From positions 71,170,513-71,234,512 of the forward strand of contig OY997593.1 of the NCBI GenBank assembly GCA_963921825.1: a stretch of 64,000 nucleotides of DNA, given 5' to 3'. Below, one piece after another: positions 54,119 through 64,000 of the stretch. Source of the stretch: Erodium maritimum. Lineage: Eukaryota; Streptophyta; Magnoliopsida; Geraniales; Geraniaceae. How positions within the stretch are numbered: the first letter of the stretch is position 1; each line of letters begins with the position of its first letter. A program made the translations under genes and the position numbers. Below the pieces are notes generated by a model. The model made no database searches. It had not been told where the DNA came from and saw only the letters and a program-made list of their open reading frames with translations.

Positions 54119-57100
54119 CTATATCTTCTCGAGCAAGTTATCTTCGTTTGCAGACTTTTCCAAACGTTTCGTAGCCTTTTCGACCTACAATCAAAAGAAC
54201 ATATCATGTGTCAATATTTTTGGACATTTAGATTGTAATCTAATATCTAATTTAACCTCTTATTGTGTAATCGGTCTCAATCAAAGAGTGCATTAAGATT
54301 CATTAGTGTGGACAACCCAATTCATTTTGGTTAACCTGATGGTGAAAATAGAATCGGTACCTCGGTGTTCCAATTCGTCCGGAGAGTCAAAACAACGAGA
54401 ACAATAGTTTGCAAGACAACTCCGATGATAAGCCCCGACCAAATTCCCTGCACAACTCCAAAGTTATGGCTTCCCGTGTTAGAATATAAAACTATAATCA
54501 ACCCGTTATATCAGTTTAGCACGAAAAACTCGTACCGCGGCTCCTAAGCTAGTCTTGAAGCCAAGAACGACCCCGATGGGAAGGCCGATGACATAATAGG
54601 TGGTTAGGTTCACATACGCGACCAAACTTTGCCATCCGCTGCCGATGGCCACGCCGGAAAGGATAGGTTGGACGCCGTTCAGGAACACCGACACGGCGAG
54701 CAGAGGCGTCAGGGAGGACAATGCGGCTAAGACCACTTGATCGCTAGAGAAGAGCTTCCCCAACCCGGACCCGAATATCAAAACTATGGCCGTGAAAAAT
54801 ATGCTGATCAGGGTGGTGGTCGCCGTCACCACCATGACCGAGAGCTTCGCCACCCGTGGATGCGCCGCCCCGAGCTCGTTGCTCACTCGAACACTGTGGA
54901 TTAGAGCCCGAAACCAAGTTAGACTCGTCTGAATTCATTTTAAAACGACGATTACAACGAATTCAGAACTTTTAATGTTATTTATAACTTTTAAAGATAA
55001 AACCGTCATTTTAAACAAAAATACCCAACAAAATAATAATTTTATGACACTCAATGGCGGAGCCACATGGGCTCCGGGGGGCACGTGCCCCCTCAATTTT
55101 TTTTTTGAATTTTTTTTATATGTTTTTCGTTTTTTTTTTCAAAAATACCCCTTAATTTCTTATATTTTGTAGTTATGCTCCCCTCAAATTTTTTTACAAT
55201 CCTGTATTATCACTAAAAAAATTCGGTACCCCTCTCACAAAAAAAGCTAGCTCCGTCACTGATGACACTTTTTGTCATTGTCAAAGAAAATGCCCACGGA
55301 CATATTAAATATAAATCCCTAAGACTACTTTTTTATAATTACATTATTTATTGAATTGTCACAAACCTGGTTCCGGCACTGAGTCCTAGCATGAACTCGA
55401 TGTCCCAAGTCCAGTAGTACATACTGTAACAATGACCGAAGAGGATTTTAGGATTGGATTCGAACCGAGAAGATCGAAGAAAATGAGGAACAACAAATTC
55501 TTTGTAGTTATGATATACGTTTACTTACCAAATGGAAATGGCGTCGAGAGATATGGTTGGGTTGGGAAGGTAGCCTGAGATGAGAACAAGTGCTTGATTG
55601 GACCATATCTCTAGACTTCATCAACGTATCCACGAGTTAGTAAAATGCGATCAATAAAGTGTAGGCAAGTATAGCAAAGGTTAAATTCCGACTCGGGTAA
55701 ACTACAAATGCATATCCTGAAATTGACACGTTTAACCGATGATTACCACTGACGCATACTCTGAAGTTACAACTTGTAACTAACGAAAATACCCCCAATG
55801 ATTTTCATATCTTTACATTTCTTATTTTTTAAACAGGACAAAGAGAAAGATAATTAAAGACATAAATTATAAGGATAAAATTGTCATTTTATACTGATAC
55901 AGTTAAGGAGCGTACCAGAGCATAACAGCAGAAGAAGCAGTGAGTTTGAAGTAAGGCCACATCCCTCTAAAAGCTCTCACAGACAAGCCAGTCCAAGTCT
56001 CCTTACAAGAAGGGCTAAAGGAAATGTAAAACCCATTCAAAATGACGATGAACCACCACGAGAGGCTCTGCACGAGGGATGCTCCGAGGAGGCCATAGCC
56101 CAAGACATTGACCACGAGCCACGAAAGGAGGGTGTGCAACAAAAGGACGCCGAAGGAGATGCAAGCCAAGGGGTTCACTATGTTCTGCGCCTGGAGGAAC
56201 CTCTGCATCGGGCAAGCGAGCGCGAACGCGTAGAGCTGGAGGATCAAGCCTCGAGCGAAGATTTGGCCTTGTTGAGATGTGCTCGCGGATTGTCCTATCG
56301 CTAGGAGGATGGATCCGGAGTACCAGTAGACGAACGTGAAGGCCACGGATGCCCCCAAGTGTAGGATTATGGCCCTTTGGCAAACTATGCCCATGGCCGC
56401 GTATTTTTTGGCCCCGTAGGCTTGCCCGCACACGGTTTGGACCGCACTTGCCATTCCTAACTGATGCATAAGATATAGATCGTGTTGAAGTGTAAACTCA
56501 CATCGAATAAAAATTAGACAAGCATAAATGTTAATTTCTTTTCATTTTCTAGTTGTGTCCTCTTAAAAAAAATATTTAACGCTATGTATTATCAATAAAA
56601 AAAATTAATGTCCCCATTATTGAAAAAGTTGACTCTGTCACTAACGAAAACAAAAACCGGCTCAACACTTAAGTCACTTAGCCAATGATTTAAGGTCATA
56701 ACTCAAAAAATACCTCCAATAAATTACTCTTAGTTTTTTTGTAAGGGATAATTCTTTTTTGTACCCCTTTTCTATTGGTAACGTACCTTTAGTACCCTTA
56801 CGTTTGGTAACGTTCAAAAACCACCCCTACGTTTTGGTAACACACATTTAGTACCCCTTATGAATTGATCACACATCATTTAATACCCCTTATGTATTGG
56901 TAACGGGACAATTACACGCCTTGTCAATTGGTCACAGGTCGTCAAAATGGTCTAAACTTGACCAAAATTTTATCCAGTTTGTTACCAATACATAAGGGTA
57001 CTAAATGTGTGTTACCAATACATAAGGGGTACTAAAGGTAATTAACCCTTTTTGTAATCTGTTACCAAATAATATCAAGACCAAAAAAGTTGTGTTTTAG

Positions 57101-57994
57101 AGACCTCATTCTAACCCGATAAGAAAGATAAAACATCTTATTCAACCAACCTGCTTTGACGGTCTTATTGTTACAATCAACTCGTCTTAGAGGAAAGAAA
57201 AACGAAAAGGCTTAAATAAATCTTTCTTTTAGGCCCTATTATTACTGGTCGGCCTAGCTATGACCCACACATACTAGTCTGTGCCAGTCTATACATGAGA
57301 AAATATTGGCCGAACGTGACTGTTTGTCACATCCATCTTGTGGTCTTTGATTCATATATATCTTACATGTACAGATATCTAGCCCTACACTCATGAAGTC
57401 TAACCCAACATAAGTATATCAGACCAAAATCGAAATAAGTAATTCTCGTGTACATTCTGGTCTCAACCCTCCAAAAACACATAATGCCCACATTGGTTAG
57501 TCCGGTAGTGAAAACCTTTTCACATATTACTTCTGTTTGAGGTCACATATTCGAATCCAAGTAGATACACTTGATTAGAAGTAAGTATAGGTAATGGATA
57601 GTGGGTTAGATCAGACTAAAATAAGATTTTTCTGTATTTCTCTCTAACAAAAAAAGGCGTGTCATAGAGGATCGTACGAAGATATACATACCATGACCCC
57701 GTAGGCAAGTCCTTGGATGCCGACGCTGGCGATGGAGGCGCTGGCGAGCTCCTCCGCCCCCAAGTGACCGGTGAACATGAGAGTCACGAAGCTGATCATG
57801 TAGTTGGAAACAGAAACAACAATGGAAGAGCCGGAGAGTATCCAAAGCTGCCTTGACTCCCAAGCCACGAGCCGAGCCCACCACCTGATCCCAACCGGCC
57901 CCTCCTCCGCCAACAAGTCCTCGATCTCATCGGACTTTAACTCAACAATCTTGCCTCCGACCAGTAGCGGCTGGTGCTCCACTACTGACCCCAT
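54119..57994 (-). CDS. TT12: MATE transporter, TT12/DTX41-type (vacuolar flavonoid/H+ antiporter)
   Basis: Seven exons: 57994-57692, 56460-55916, 55615-55529, 55433-55377, 54893-54536, 54447-54361, 54184-54119, giving 500 residues. Phases join and all introns are GT-AG. It begins MGSVVEHQPLLVGG, then WWARLVAWESRQLWILSG. MATE signatures: MFTGHLGAEELASASIASVG, LGMASAVQTVCGQAYGAKKY, CPMQRFLQAQNIVNPLA, VMLCLEIWSNQALVLISGYL, SVRVSNELGAAHPRVAKLSV, VQPILSGVAIGSGWQSLVAY. Twelve membrane spans are expected. Near-identity to Arabidopsis TT12 across these blocks supports a tonoplast H+ antiporter for glycosylated flavan-3-ols or anthocyanins; substrate is an inference. Intron 1 (57691-56461) contains a MITE and a SINE-like relic. 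Confidence 0.93.
55697..55905. repeat. Partial copy of the AGGGTAAACTAC MITE in TT12 intron 2
   Basis: CGGGTAAACTACAAATGCATA, GACACGTTTAACCGATGATTACC and a later GACGCATACTCTGAAGTT follow the left arm of the MITE at 53535. The right arm is missing. Confidence 0.6.
56743..57050. mobile_element. MITE-like element in TT12 intron 1
   Basis: Left AAGGGATAATT, right inverted AAGGGTTAATTACC; inner phrases TACCCCTTATGTATTGGTAAC repeat in both orientations. TTTGT flanks both ends (56738-56742, 57051-57055), a candidate 5-bp duplication in a T-rich context. Confidence 0.65.
57485..57655 (+). mobile_element. tRNA-derived SINE relic in TT12 intron 1
   Basis: GTTAGTCCGGTAGTGAAAACC resembles a tRNA A-box, and GAGGTCACATATTCGAATCC a B-box, about 55 bases apart. 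The body then reads AATGGATAGTGGGTTAGATC and ends in CTCTAACAAAAAAAGG. The organisation fits plant SINEs. Confidence 0.5.
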
Positions 57995-58058
57995 GACTCC
58001 GGCTGCAATGTGTACGAAAATATATATATCACTACACGTACACAAGATATGTAACACC

Positions 58059-58076
58059 ATATATATATATATATAT
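58059..58076. repeat. (AT)n microsatellite upstream of TT12-like ATG
   Basis: ATATATATATATATATAT about 65-80 bases before the start codon, in the leader or core promoter. It could serve as a TATA region. Confidence 0.6.
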
Positions 58077-58105
58077 GCATGTGTATATATTGTGTATGAT
58101 TCCAA

Positions 58106-58619
58106 AAGGGTCAGCTTCAGAGTCCATGCGTTATTGTTAATTTAAGTGTTGCTTGGTAGGTTAGGTGTTGATTATGAAGAATGAAAGATAGAGTTATGGG
58201 GTGCTAACGCATGCTTAGAAAGATGTGACTTGTAACCTACACACACGCTTCCGCATTGTTAGGTTAAGTTAACCAATGATTATTAGGCTATCTATGTTGG
58301 CGTCGAAACGATTAGGTCTAATACCAGTCTAATGGGTGGCAAAAGAAAAGTGGGCTCGATTCGTGGAAAAAAGTGAGCCGAAATTAGTTTTAAGTTATTT
58401 GGGCCACGTGGCGATTTTTCATGAGAGAATCGAGATTTGACCCGAATAGACGGTCAACGAATCAAGAGATTGAGAGGAATGTCAAATCGACAGAATCGTG
58501 GGTTTTGAGCTTTTTTTCCAAAAAATGCCGAATCCACGCCCCTATTCGACATGCAAAAACCTCTATTGTGGATAATCTTATTATCACATATTGTGTGACA
58601 GGAGGATGGTCCTAATGAG
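58106..58619. other. Upstream region of TT12-like gene
   Basis: No ORF with a recognisable product. It contains GGGCCACGTGGCG at about 58400, a palindromic G-box (CCACGTGG) that could bind bHLH/bZIP factors; this is suggestive because TT12-type genes respond to MYB-bHLH complexes, but distance (about 410 bases) and function are unproven. Confidence 0.35.
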
Positions 58620-59109
58620 ACAGGGTGTTCTACTTGCTTAGGCCGTTGGTTGGTTTATATACTCAGTATCTGTTGTGCTTAATAGTTGGAAGATCAAGGT
58701 AACAGACGTATTTCATTTTGAGAGCTTTATGGTTGTAAAATCTAGGTGTTAGGGCCTTTTACTTTTCCTTATTTTGCGCTTCATGGTTGTAAAATATGAG
58801 TTTTAGACCTTTATTTGGTTTGCTCCCAAGTTGGGAAGCCGAGGTTCCTTGTATAGGAATGTTCTTTCATGTTACAGGTTATTCCCCTTGTAGGGGTCGT
58901 CATGAGGTTGCGCTCTCATGCCAGCGCTCGAGTCTGTTTGTTGGTTCATTCTCAGGTCAGTTTTCAGTGTTTCGGTTGTACCCTTACAGATGGCTGCGTA
59001 CATCTTTAGGTTTTTGTGATCTGTAGCTAGATCATGGTTTATCGTGTACTCCTCTTCATCATCTGAAGATTTATATATTTGTCTTGCTGATCAAAACAAA
59101 AACAAAAAG
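58620..59109 (+). mobile_element. LINE 3' UTR fragment (tentative)
   Basis: Pyrimidine-rich text with GTTTGTTGGTTCATTC and a tail CAAAACAAAAACAAAAAGG, like other LINE ends in this window. No coding blocks. Confidence 0.35.
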
Positions 59110-60010
59110 GAACACGTGATATATTTTTTTTATCAAGAAATCTAAGACTATTACACACATTTTGTATCTATCACGTTTTCATCTCTTCTTCAAAGGCACA
59201 ACCCCACAAATCATTCTTAAGTTTCTGATTAATCGGACAAAACGACGAGTCGGGTGGTCTTGAAATTTTGAGGCCTAAACGGACTATTAGTCAGACATTT
59301 TTGTAGATTTTGAGGCTCAAACAAGGGTTTAAACGGACTAGACCGAGACTTACAACCGTGGTCATTCTATCCAACAACATAAAGATAGACTTAAAATAAA
59401 ATCAAATGGCTGATTAGGTGAAGGGGCGTGCTCACCTAATATACTGGGCAACAGAAAACTTCTAGAGTTGGTTGTCCTATTAGTCTTCTTAACTAGGATA
59501 ACTTAATTCTAAATATAAAAGTGTAAAATAATCATTTTACATTATTATGCTAATTGTCCTAAAGTAGTTATTGTCAACTTTGAACGAAAACACTAAATGC
59601 TTTAAGCAACATTATGCAAAAGAGTCCACAAAGTTGGAGTGTATGTTAAAAAAATCAACAAAGTTGGAGATCACATGTTCGAACATATTTGTTTCCGAAC
59701 TATAGTTGGTCCCAACCTAGGAATTAGGAACTGTTTCATCTACCAATCTTTGGTCTCGTCATCGCACAACTACAAGTCAACTTGTGAATACACTAAAGTT
59801 TCTTAACCATTTTTGATATGATAGTTGTTGTCATGAAGCTAACGTATCGATGACATTCTCTAACAAGCTCGTTTAAAATCGAACAATATAACGTGTTATT
59901 GGCATTTCAAGTTTGAAAAGTACACGAAATATCTTAATTAGTATGGAGAGTTACTAAAAATGAATAGTGTGTGAGATTTTGGCAACATGTATTCCTGTAA
60001 AAAAGAATAG
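59110..60010. other. Intergenic AT-rich spacer
   Basis: A B-box-like GGAGATCACATGTTCGAACA at about 59664 hints at another SINE relic. 59220-59350 shares phrases with 48020-48180. No gene. Confidence 0.35.
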
Positions 60011-60480
60011 TGATAAAAGTTCTTGAAGGCGGAGCTCTACCATGCCTTTTTTACCTTCTCATGTAACTGTTAGGGCTCCTCCATGAACGTCTAGTTCTGA
60101 TGCGTGTTTCGTTGTTGGTCCTTTTGTGTTTTCGTCGAAATCTTGTCGACGTTCCTCCTCAACTCCTCTTTTCACCTTGTTGTCGCACTTTGTTTTGTCC
60201 ATAGTACCACCCCCCTCTTCCACCCCCTCGTTGATCTCTGACTCATTCTCATATCAGAGGCTCGAGATTGACTTAGGTTTCGTCATATCTATTGATGTTT
60301 TACACAGACGTTTCTCAGGTCTCTGGTGGCGATTAGGGATTTGGGAGGTCGGTCGCCTCGGTGTTCTTTCTGTTCTACAATCGACGACGTCTCACTTGTT
60401 CGTCATGTTCGCGGCTCCTTGTGTGCCTTTGGTGCTTGGGTTTGGATGGTCGTCTACTCTTGTCGTCATCTTTGTGTAGG
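60011..60480. other. Unassigned GC-richer DNA
   Basis: A 117-codon plus-strand ORF (60126-60479) is serine/leucine-rich with no motif. The base composition recalls LINE leaders (TTCGTCGTCATG-type). It is not called as a gene. Confidence 0.3.
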
Positions 60481-60499
60481 GTACTAACCCACCTTCTGC

Positions 60500-60800
60500 T
60501 TCTTTAGTCATTCCTTGACTTACTTTTGGCACTTCTTGAAGATATGCCTAACTCCATTTTTATGCTTCATGATATACACTCAAACTCTCCGGCTGAAGTC
60601 ATCGATAAAAGACACAAAATACTGAGAACCCTTTTATGGTAAAACTCTAGAGGGTCCCTAAACATCACTGTGGATATAATATACAATCCTCGTGGTGCTG
60701 TGAATACCATCCCCAAAAGCGACCCTACATTTCTTCCCGCATACACAATGCTCATAGAAATCAAATTTTTTTCACCACCAAACACGTCTCGCATATTTAA
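60500..60800 (-). pseudogene. Ty1/copia integrase fragment
   Basis: Minus-strand frames read HSTTRIVYYIHSDV then PSRVLP, then GSQYFVSFIDDFSRRV and VYIMKHKNGV, the D-containing core of copia integrase. A TGA replaces the W of RRVW. Frame changes occur twice. It is a separate fragment from the copia relic at 16.5-19.2 kb. Confidence 0.75.
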
Positions 60801-61020
60801 AGTTTTCAGTCAACTATCACCCACATGTCAAAAATGCATGTGCCATAATTGTGTGCGGATTAAGCTCTTCCAATCAATAATAGTGGAGAACATAACTTTA
60901 CCCTTAACAACATTTTCTTGAAGGAAATAGAGACTTGCTTGCCTAACTACCAACAATAGCAACTTGTTACCATGACAAAGGAGGAGGTGGTGGCGTTGAT
61001 GGTGACGGAGGCGACGACAC

Positions 61021-61340
61021 TTATGGATGTTGAGTGATTGAATCTCGCATGCCCATAAACTGTGGTGGAGGAAACCTAGGGAATGCGGTGATTTGCTGCG
61101 GTGGTGGTGACGGGCAGGGCGACAGGTTGGAGGACGGTGGTATTGGAGAAAGAGCGTTGGAGACGAAGGCGGATGCGACGCAGGAGGTGGAGGCTGTAGG
61201 AGACGGAGGGGGAGAAGGTCGAGGTGCCTTCTTCCTTTCCTTGCTTGGTCGCAACAACTTGATAAAGTTTGTCGATGGATCTAAGGGCATGGTCCCGAGG
61301 AACTTGGATAAGGGATCCATGGGGGGGGGGGGGGTGAATT
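61021..61340 (-). other. Proline-rich ORF, doubtful
   Basis: A 99-codon minus-strand ORF (61320-61021) begins MDPLSKFLGTMPLDPSTNF and becomes P/S-rich (PSPPPSPTASTS). A run of 13 G lies just upstream at 61321-61333. I recognise no family; it could be a gene fragment or a GC-rich transposon piece. The plus strand is also open here, which argues against coding. Confidence 0.25.
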
Positions 61341-63487
61341 ATGGTAAGTAGAGAGAAAAAGCGAATAGGACAAACTAATGTGGCTAGGAAATGAGTTGTA
61401 GAGGAGAAAAAAAGACGGATGTGGAGAGAGAGGAGAAGAACCCCTAGGATTTAATGTCGTGGCTAGATAAAATAACTTAGGAAGGTCAGGAGCAAGAACA
61501 GAAAACACCCAAGGGACGAGCAAGCACGGCCTCAAGTTAGGGGGTACGTAAGTTCACGAAAAGGTGTCCTAGGAGCTAGCTCTGGGAGACTTGAGGAAGC
61601 GAGATTTCTCTAGAGGAATCCCGACTCGAACAAAGGCATGAGAGGCTCCACCTACACTATTGGATCGGGCGAGAGTTATGAAGCAGTCCTTAAAAGATCT
61701 ATGAGTTCTCAACCCAAGATCGGGTGGGTGTCAGGAGGCCCCCACCCGACTTAGATAGACATAGGTCTTTTTATTGCATCCTCTTCGACCCATCCCGCTT
61801 AAGCTCCAATCCTCATCATTATAGAACCTGACCGCATCTCGTAGGATGTTCAATCCAATTGGGTATACTGGTTTCATTGGAAATTAGTACATTCACCTAA
61901 GGCACCCCTGGCATCATGTTGCATGGTATTTTTCAAGTCTACAATTGGGATAGTTTTTGTTTCTCTTTACGTTGCAGCATTCTATTTATTATGGTCCATT
62001 GGTATTTTGTGTTTTATTATCGAGCTCTTAAGATTTCTAGTATACTGATGACCCTAAATTATTTTCAAACTCGAGATCAGTTTATTTCTACTCCATGTAT
62101 ACAGGGTCTTTTCCTACCCCTTACTTTAATTTAGTAATAAAGAAAATATTATTCCTACTTTTTTTAAATGGTACATTTATTTCATATGGTTTTCATCTTA
62201 TTTCACCAATCACGTTATATTTGTTTTAAATTTCAAAAGAAAAAAAAATCGGAAAATCCTTTTCCGTTAGAAAATGACAAAAACGTTTCTTTCCATCTCT
62301 CTGTTTTTACAACGGATCAAAATGTTTTAATTATGAGTTATGAAGTTTCTTAAAGCAAAGATAAGTTTATGGTATTTTTGATATACAAAAGCTTCTTGAT
62401 TCCCTTTTGAAACCCTAGATAATGCATTGCAAATTTAGAAATGAAGTATGAAAATAGACAACCAAGATATATAACCAAGTGTAATTAACCTTAAGTACAT
62501 CCTCCTTCTATATGGGAAGATCATAATCACTAGTAAAGTGGTGCTAATTTCTGGATCAAGTGTGATAAAGAAGACTGACCATAATCAATAATTCATATAA
62601 AAATAATATTAATAATATGTTTCTTACCAAAAACATTCATTCATAATTTTAAACTTTTGGTGTATGAAAAAAGAACTGTCTTATAATTGAGATTTGGTGA
62701 TATGGGTTTAGTGTGTGGGCTGACAAGCCCAAATAGCCCAATAGGTTTAATCAGCGCCGCCTCAGCGCCGGCCCTGGAAATGAGATCCCCCGCCGGCCCT
62801 GAAAAATTATTGCTATTAAATTTATTATTTTGTTCATTCAATGTGATGTTCTCCACTTTATTAGCCAGTACCTTTTAATATATTTTATACTTATTTTTAG
62901 AAGTCTCTTTGTCCTCATATAGGTTTGTCCTATTATTCAAAAAAATATTTATATTGATAGATAATTTAAAGAATATTATATACAACTCATCTTACGTATT
63001 TATGATCATAATTTAAAACGGGTAAAGTCTGACATTCGTTTGTCGTATTCTAACGTAAATGATGCTAGATTTAAAAAGAACTTTGTTTATTCATAGCATT
63101 ATTAGGTTAGCAGACCAGACCATCGAAATCTGGAACCGAAATACATAAATAATTAAATTCATTTGTTAAGTTACGAAAATAGGTCGGAATGCATAATTTT
63201 TACTAATCCACCAATATGACAACAAGAAAAACATATCTAAAGGCAAAACTAACTTCTAGATCTACTTGTAATGCCAACACATTTCATGATTAGGACAATA
63301 ATTGATGCAAATGTTGATCATTTTCAGGTTTTTTCAACAGAAATTTCAATGTTGCTATGAAGAAGAGAGATCAAGACAAGAACCTTGTATTGTGAAACTC
63401 TTGTCTGAAGATCATAATTATTACAATACCAACAACATAAGATGAACAAATCTTAATCACAAACCCAAATCACCAAAGAAAAACAAA
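61341..63487. other. Intergenic spacer and ERF 3' flank
   Basis: Mostly AT-rich from 61900. A short GC patch at 62745-62800 has CAGCGCCG and CGCCGGCCCTG doubled. No gene, RNA or bounded transposon was found. 63300-63487 probably holds the ERF 3' UTR. Confidence 0.4.
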
Positions 63488-64000
63488 TCAACATGAAGAA
63501 CTTAGAAGTTGCTCCAAATATTCAGCTCCCAAGTCCTCAAACACCACAACATCATCTTCTTCATCATCCTTGACTTTGTTTTTCTCAACACTCGTTGACT
63601 TTCTATGCATATAGTTCCTCTCCTTGAGCTCCATTGCCGGAGACCGACCACCTTTGCAATGATAGTTCATTCTTGTAAGAGAATCTCTTACCTTTTCGAC
63701 CGGAAAGTTCATCTCGGCGGCCGGACCTCGGATCGAGTAGGCGGCTTGATCGTAGGCCAGAGCAGCTTCCTCGGCGCTATCGAATGTTCCGAGCCAAACC
63801 CTCGTACCGTTTCGTGTCGAGTCCCTTATCTCGGCCGCAAACTTGCCCCAAGGTCGCTTCCTCACTCCTCTGTAAGATCTCTCCTTCTTGGCCACTTTCT
63901 TGTCCATGTTGTTGAAGGTAATGCAATGGCTCGAGTAGATCTCTTCGGGACACGAAGATGGGTCTTGTGGGAAGAGCCAATCGTGTTGATGATAGGTAGA
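63488..64000 (-). CDS. AP2/ERF transcription factor, group IX (ERF1/ERF15-like), 5' end outside window
   Basis: The minus-strand frame is open to the window edge; 31 codons (ending SSHCITFNN) precede the internal Met at 63907, so the true start lies beyond 64000. The AP2 domain reads [18 protein letters not shown]-type sequence: [18 protein letters not shown] then [20 protein letters not shown] and GPAAEMNFP. Ala and Asp at the ERF-defining positions (AAEIRD) indicate GCC-box binding. The C-terminus [18 protein letters not shown] is an EDLL-type activation motif typical of group IXc factors that respond to ethylene, jasmonate and pathogens. A single exon, as usual. The C-terminal region is lysine- and acid-rich. 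Confidence 0.92.
   Translation of the reverse strand, partial: STYHQHDWLFPQDPSSCPEEIYSSHCITFNNMDKKVAKKERSYRGVRKRPWGKFAAEIRDSTRNGTRVWLGTFDSAEEAALAYDQAAYSIRGPAAEMNFPVEKVRDSLTRMNYHCKGGRSPAMELKERNYMHRKSTSVEKNKVKDDEEDDVVVFEDLGAEYLEQLLSSSC

Noticed and set aside
61021-61320. Possible VQ-motif protein
   Set aside because: The stretch STNFIKLLRPS lacks the FxxxVQxxTG core, and the opposite strand is equally open.

Overview
The window is nuclear DNA from a flowering plant, most likely a core eudicot. Genes have many AT-rich introns with GT-AG borders. The recognisable products are plant families: an F-box/FBA pair, a peroxisomal PAO2-type polyamine oxidase, the TPR protein NPGR1, a TT12-type MATE transporter and a group IX ERF factor. 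Most of the rest is decayed plant transposons. The species cannot be named from the sequence.

Layout. 1-9.5 kb: a gypsy pol relic, two intact F-box genes (1919-3055 and 8342-9538), F-box pseudogene scraps, a complete TRIM element (5613-5945) and a relic of a PIF/Harbinger-associated Myb-like ORF. 9.5-16.5 kb: a scrambled duplication in which the 3' end of the second F-box gene plus a LINE tail occurs twice, interleaved with two copies of an En/Spm-type transposase relic, plus a LINE ORF1 relic. 16.5-19.8 kb: a Ty1/copia relic on the minus strand with its 3' LTR and polypurine tract. 19.8-27.3 kb: a 5'-truncated LINE bounded by a 14-bp target-site duplication (TSD), split by a 2.9-kb solo LTR with its own 5-bp TSD. 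27.3-31.3 kb: LINE tail, unassigned GC-rich DNA and a PIF/Harbinger-like element with a Myb-like ORF carrying one in-frame stop.

31.4-44.6 kb is the main genic island. PAO2 (+, 10 exons) and NPGR1 (-, 5 coding exons) converge with their 3' ends about 1.2 kb apart. Introns of both genes carry foldback (MITE-like) insertions, including one family found in both. 45-51 kb holds LINE fragments and a CACTA-like insertion with 76-bp subterminal repeats. 51.4-53.5 kb is a bounded PIF/Harbinger-like element with TAA TSDs. 54.1-58.0 kb is the TT12-like MATE gene (-, 7 exons). 58-63.4 kb is mostly intergenic with LINE, copia and SINE traces. 63.5-64.0 kb is the 3' part of an ERF gene (-) that runs off the window.

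The host genes do not form a pathway: polyamine back-conversion, a phosphoinositide-kinase scaffold or pollen-germination TPR protein, flavonoid transport and ERF regulation are independent loci. No wholly new system is evident. The most useful observations are the two-level nested insertion dated by TSDs, a GC-AG intron and overlapping uORF in PAO2, the TRIM with perfect TSD, Myb-only PIF/Harbinger elements, and a template-switch footprint in PAO2 intron 2.
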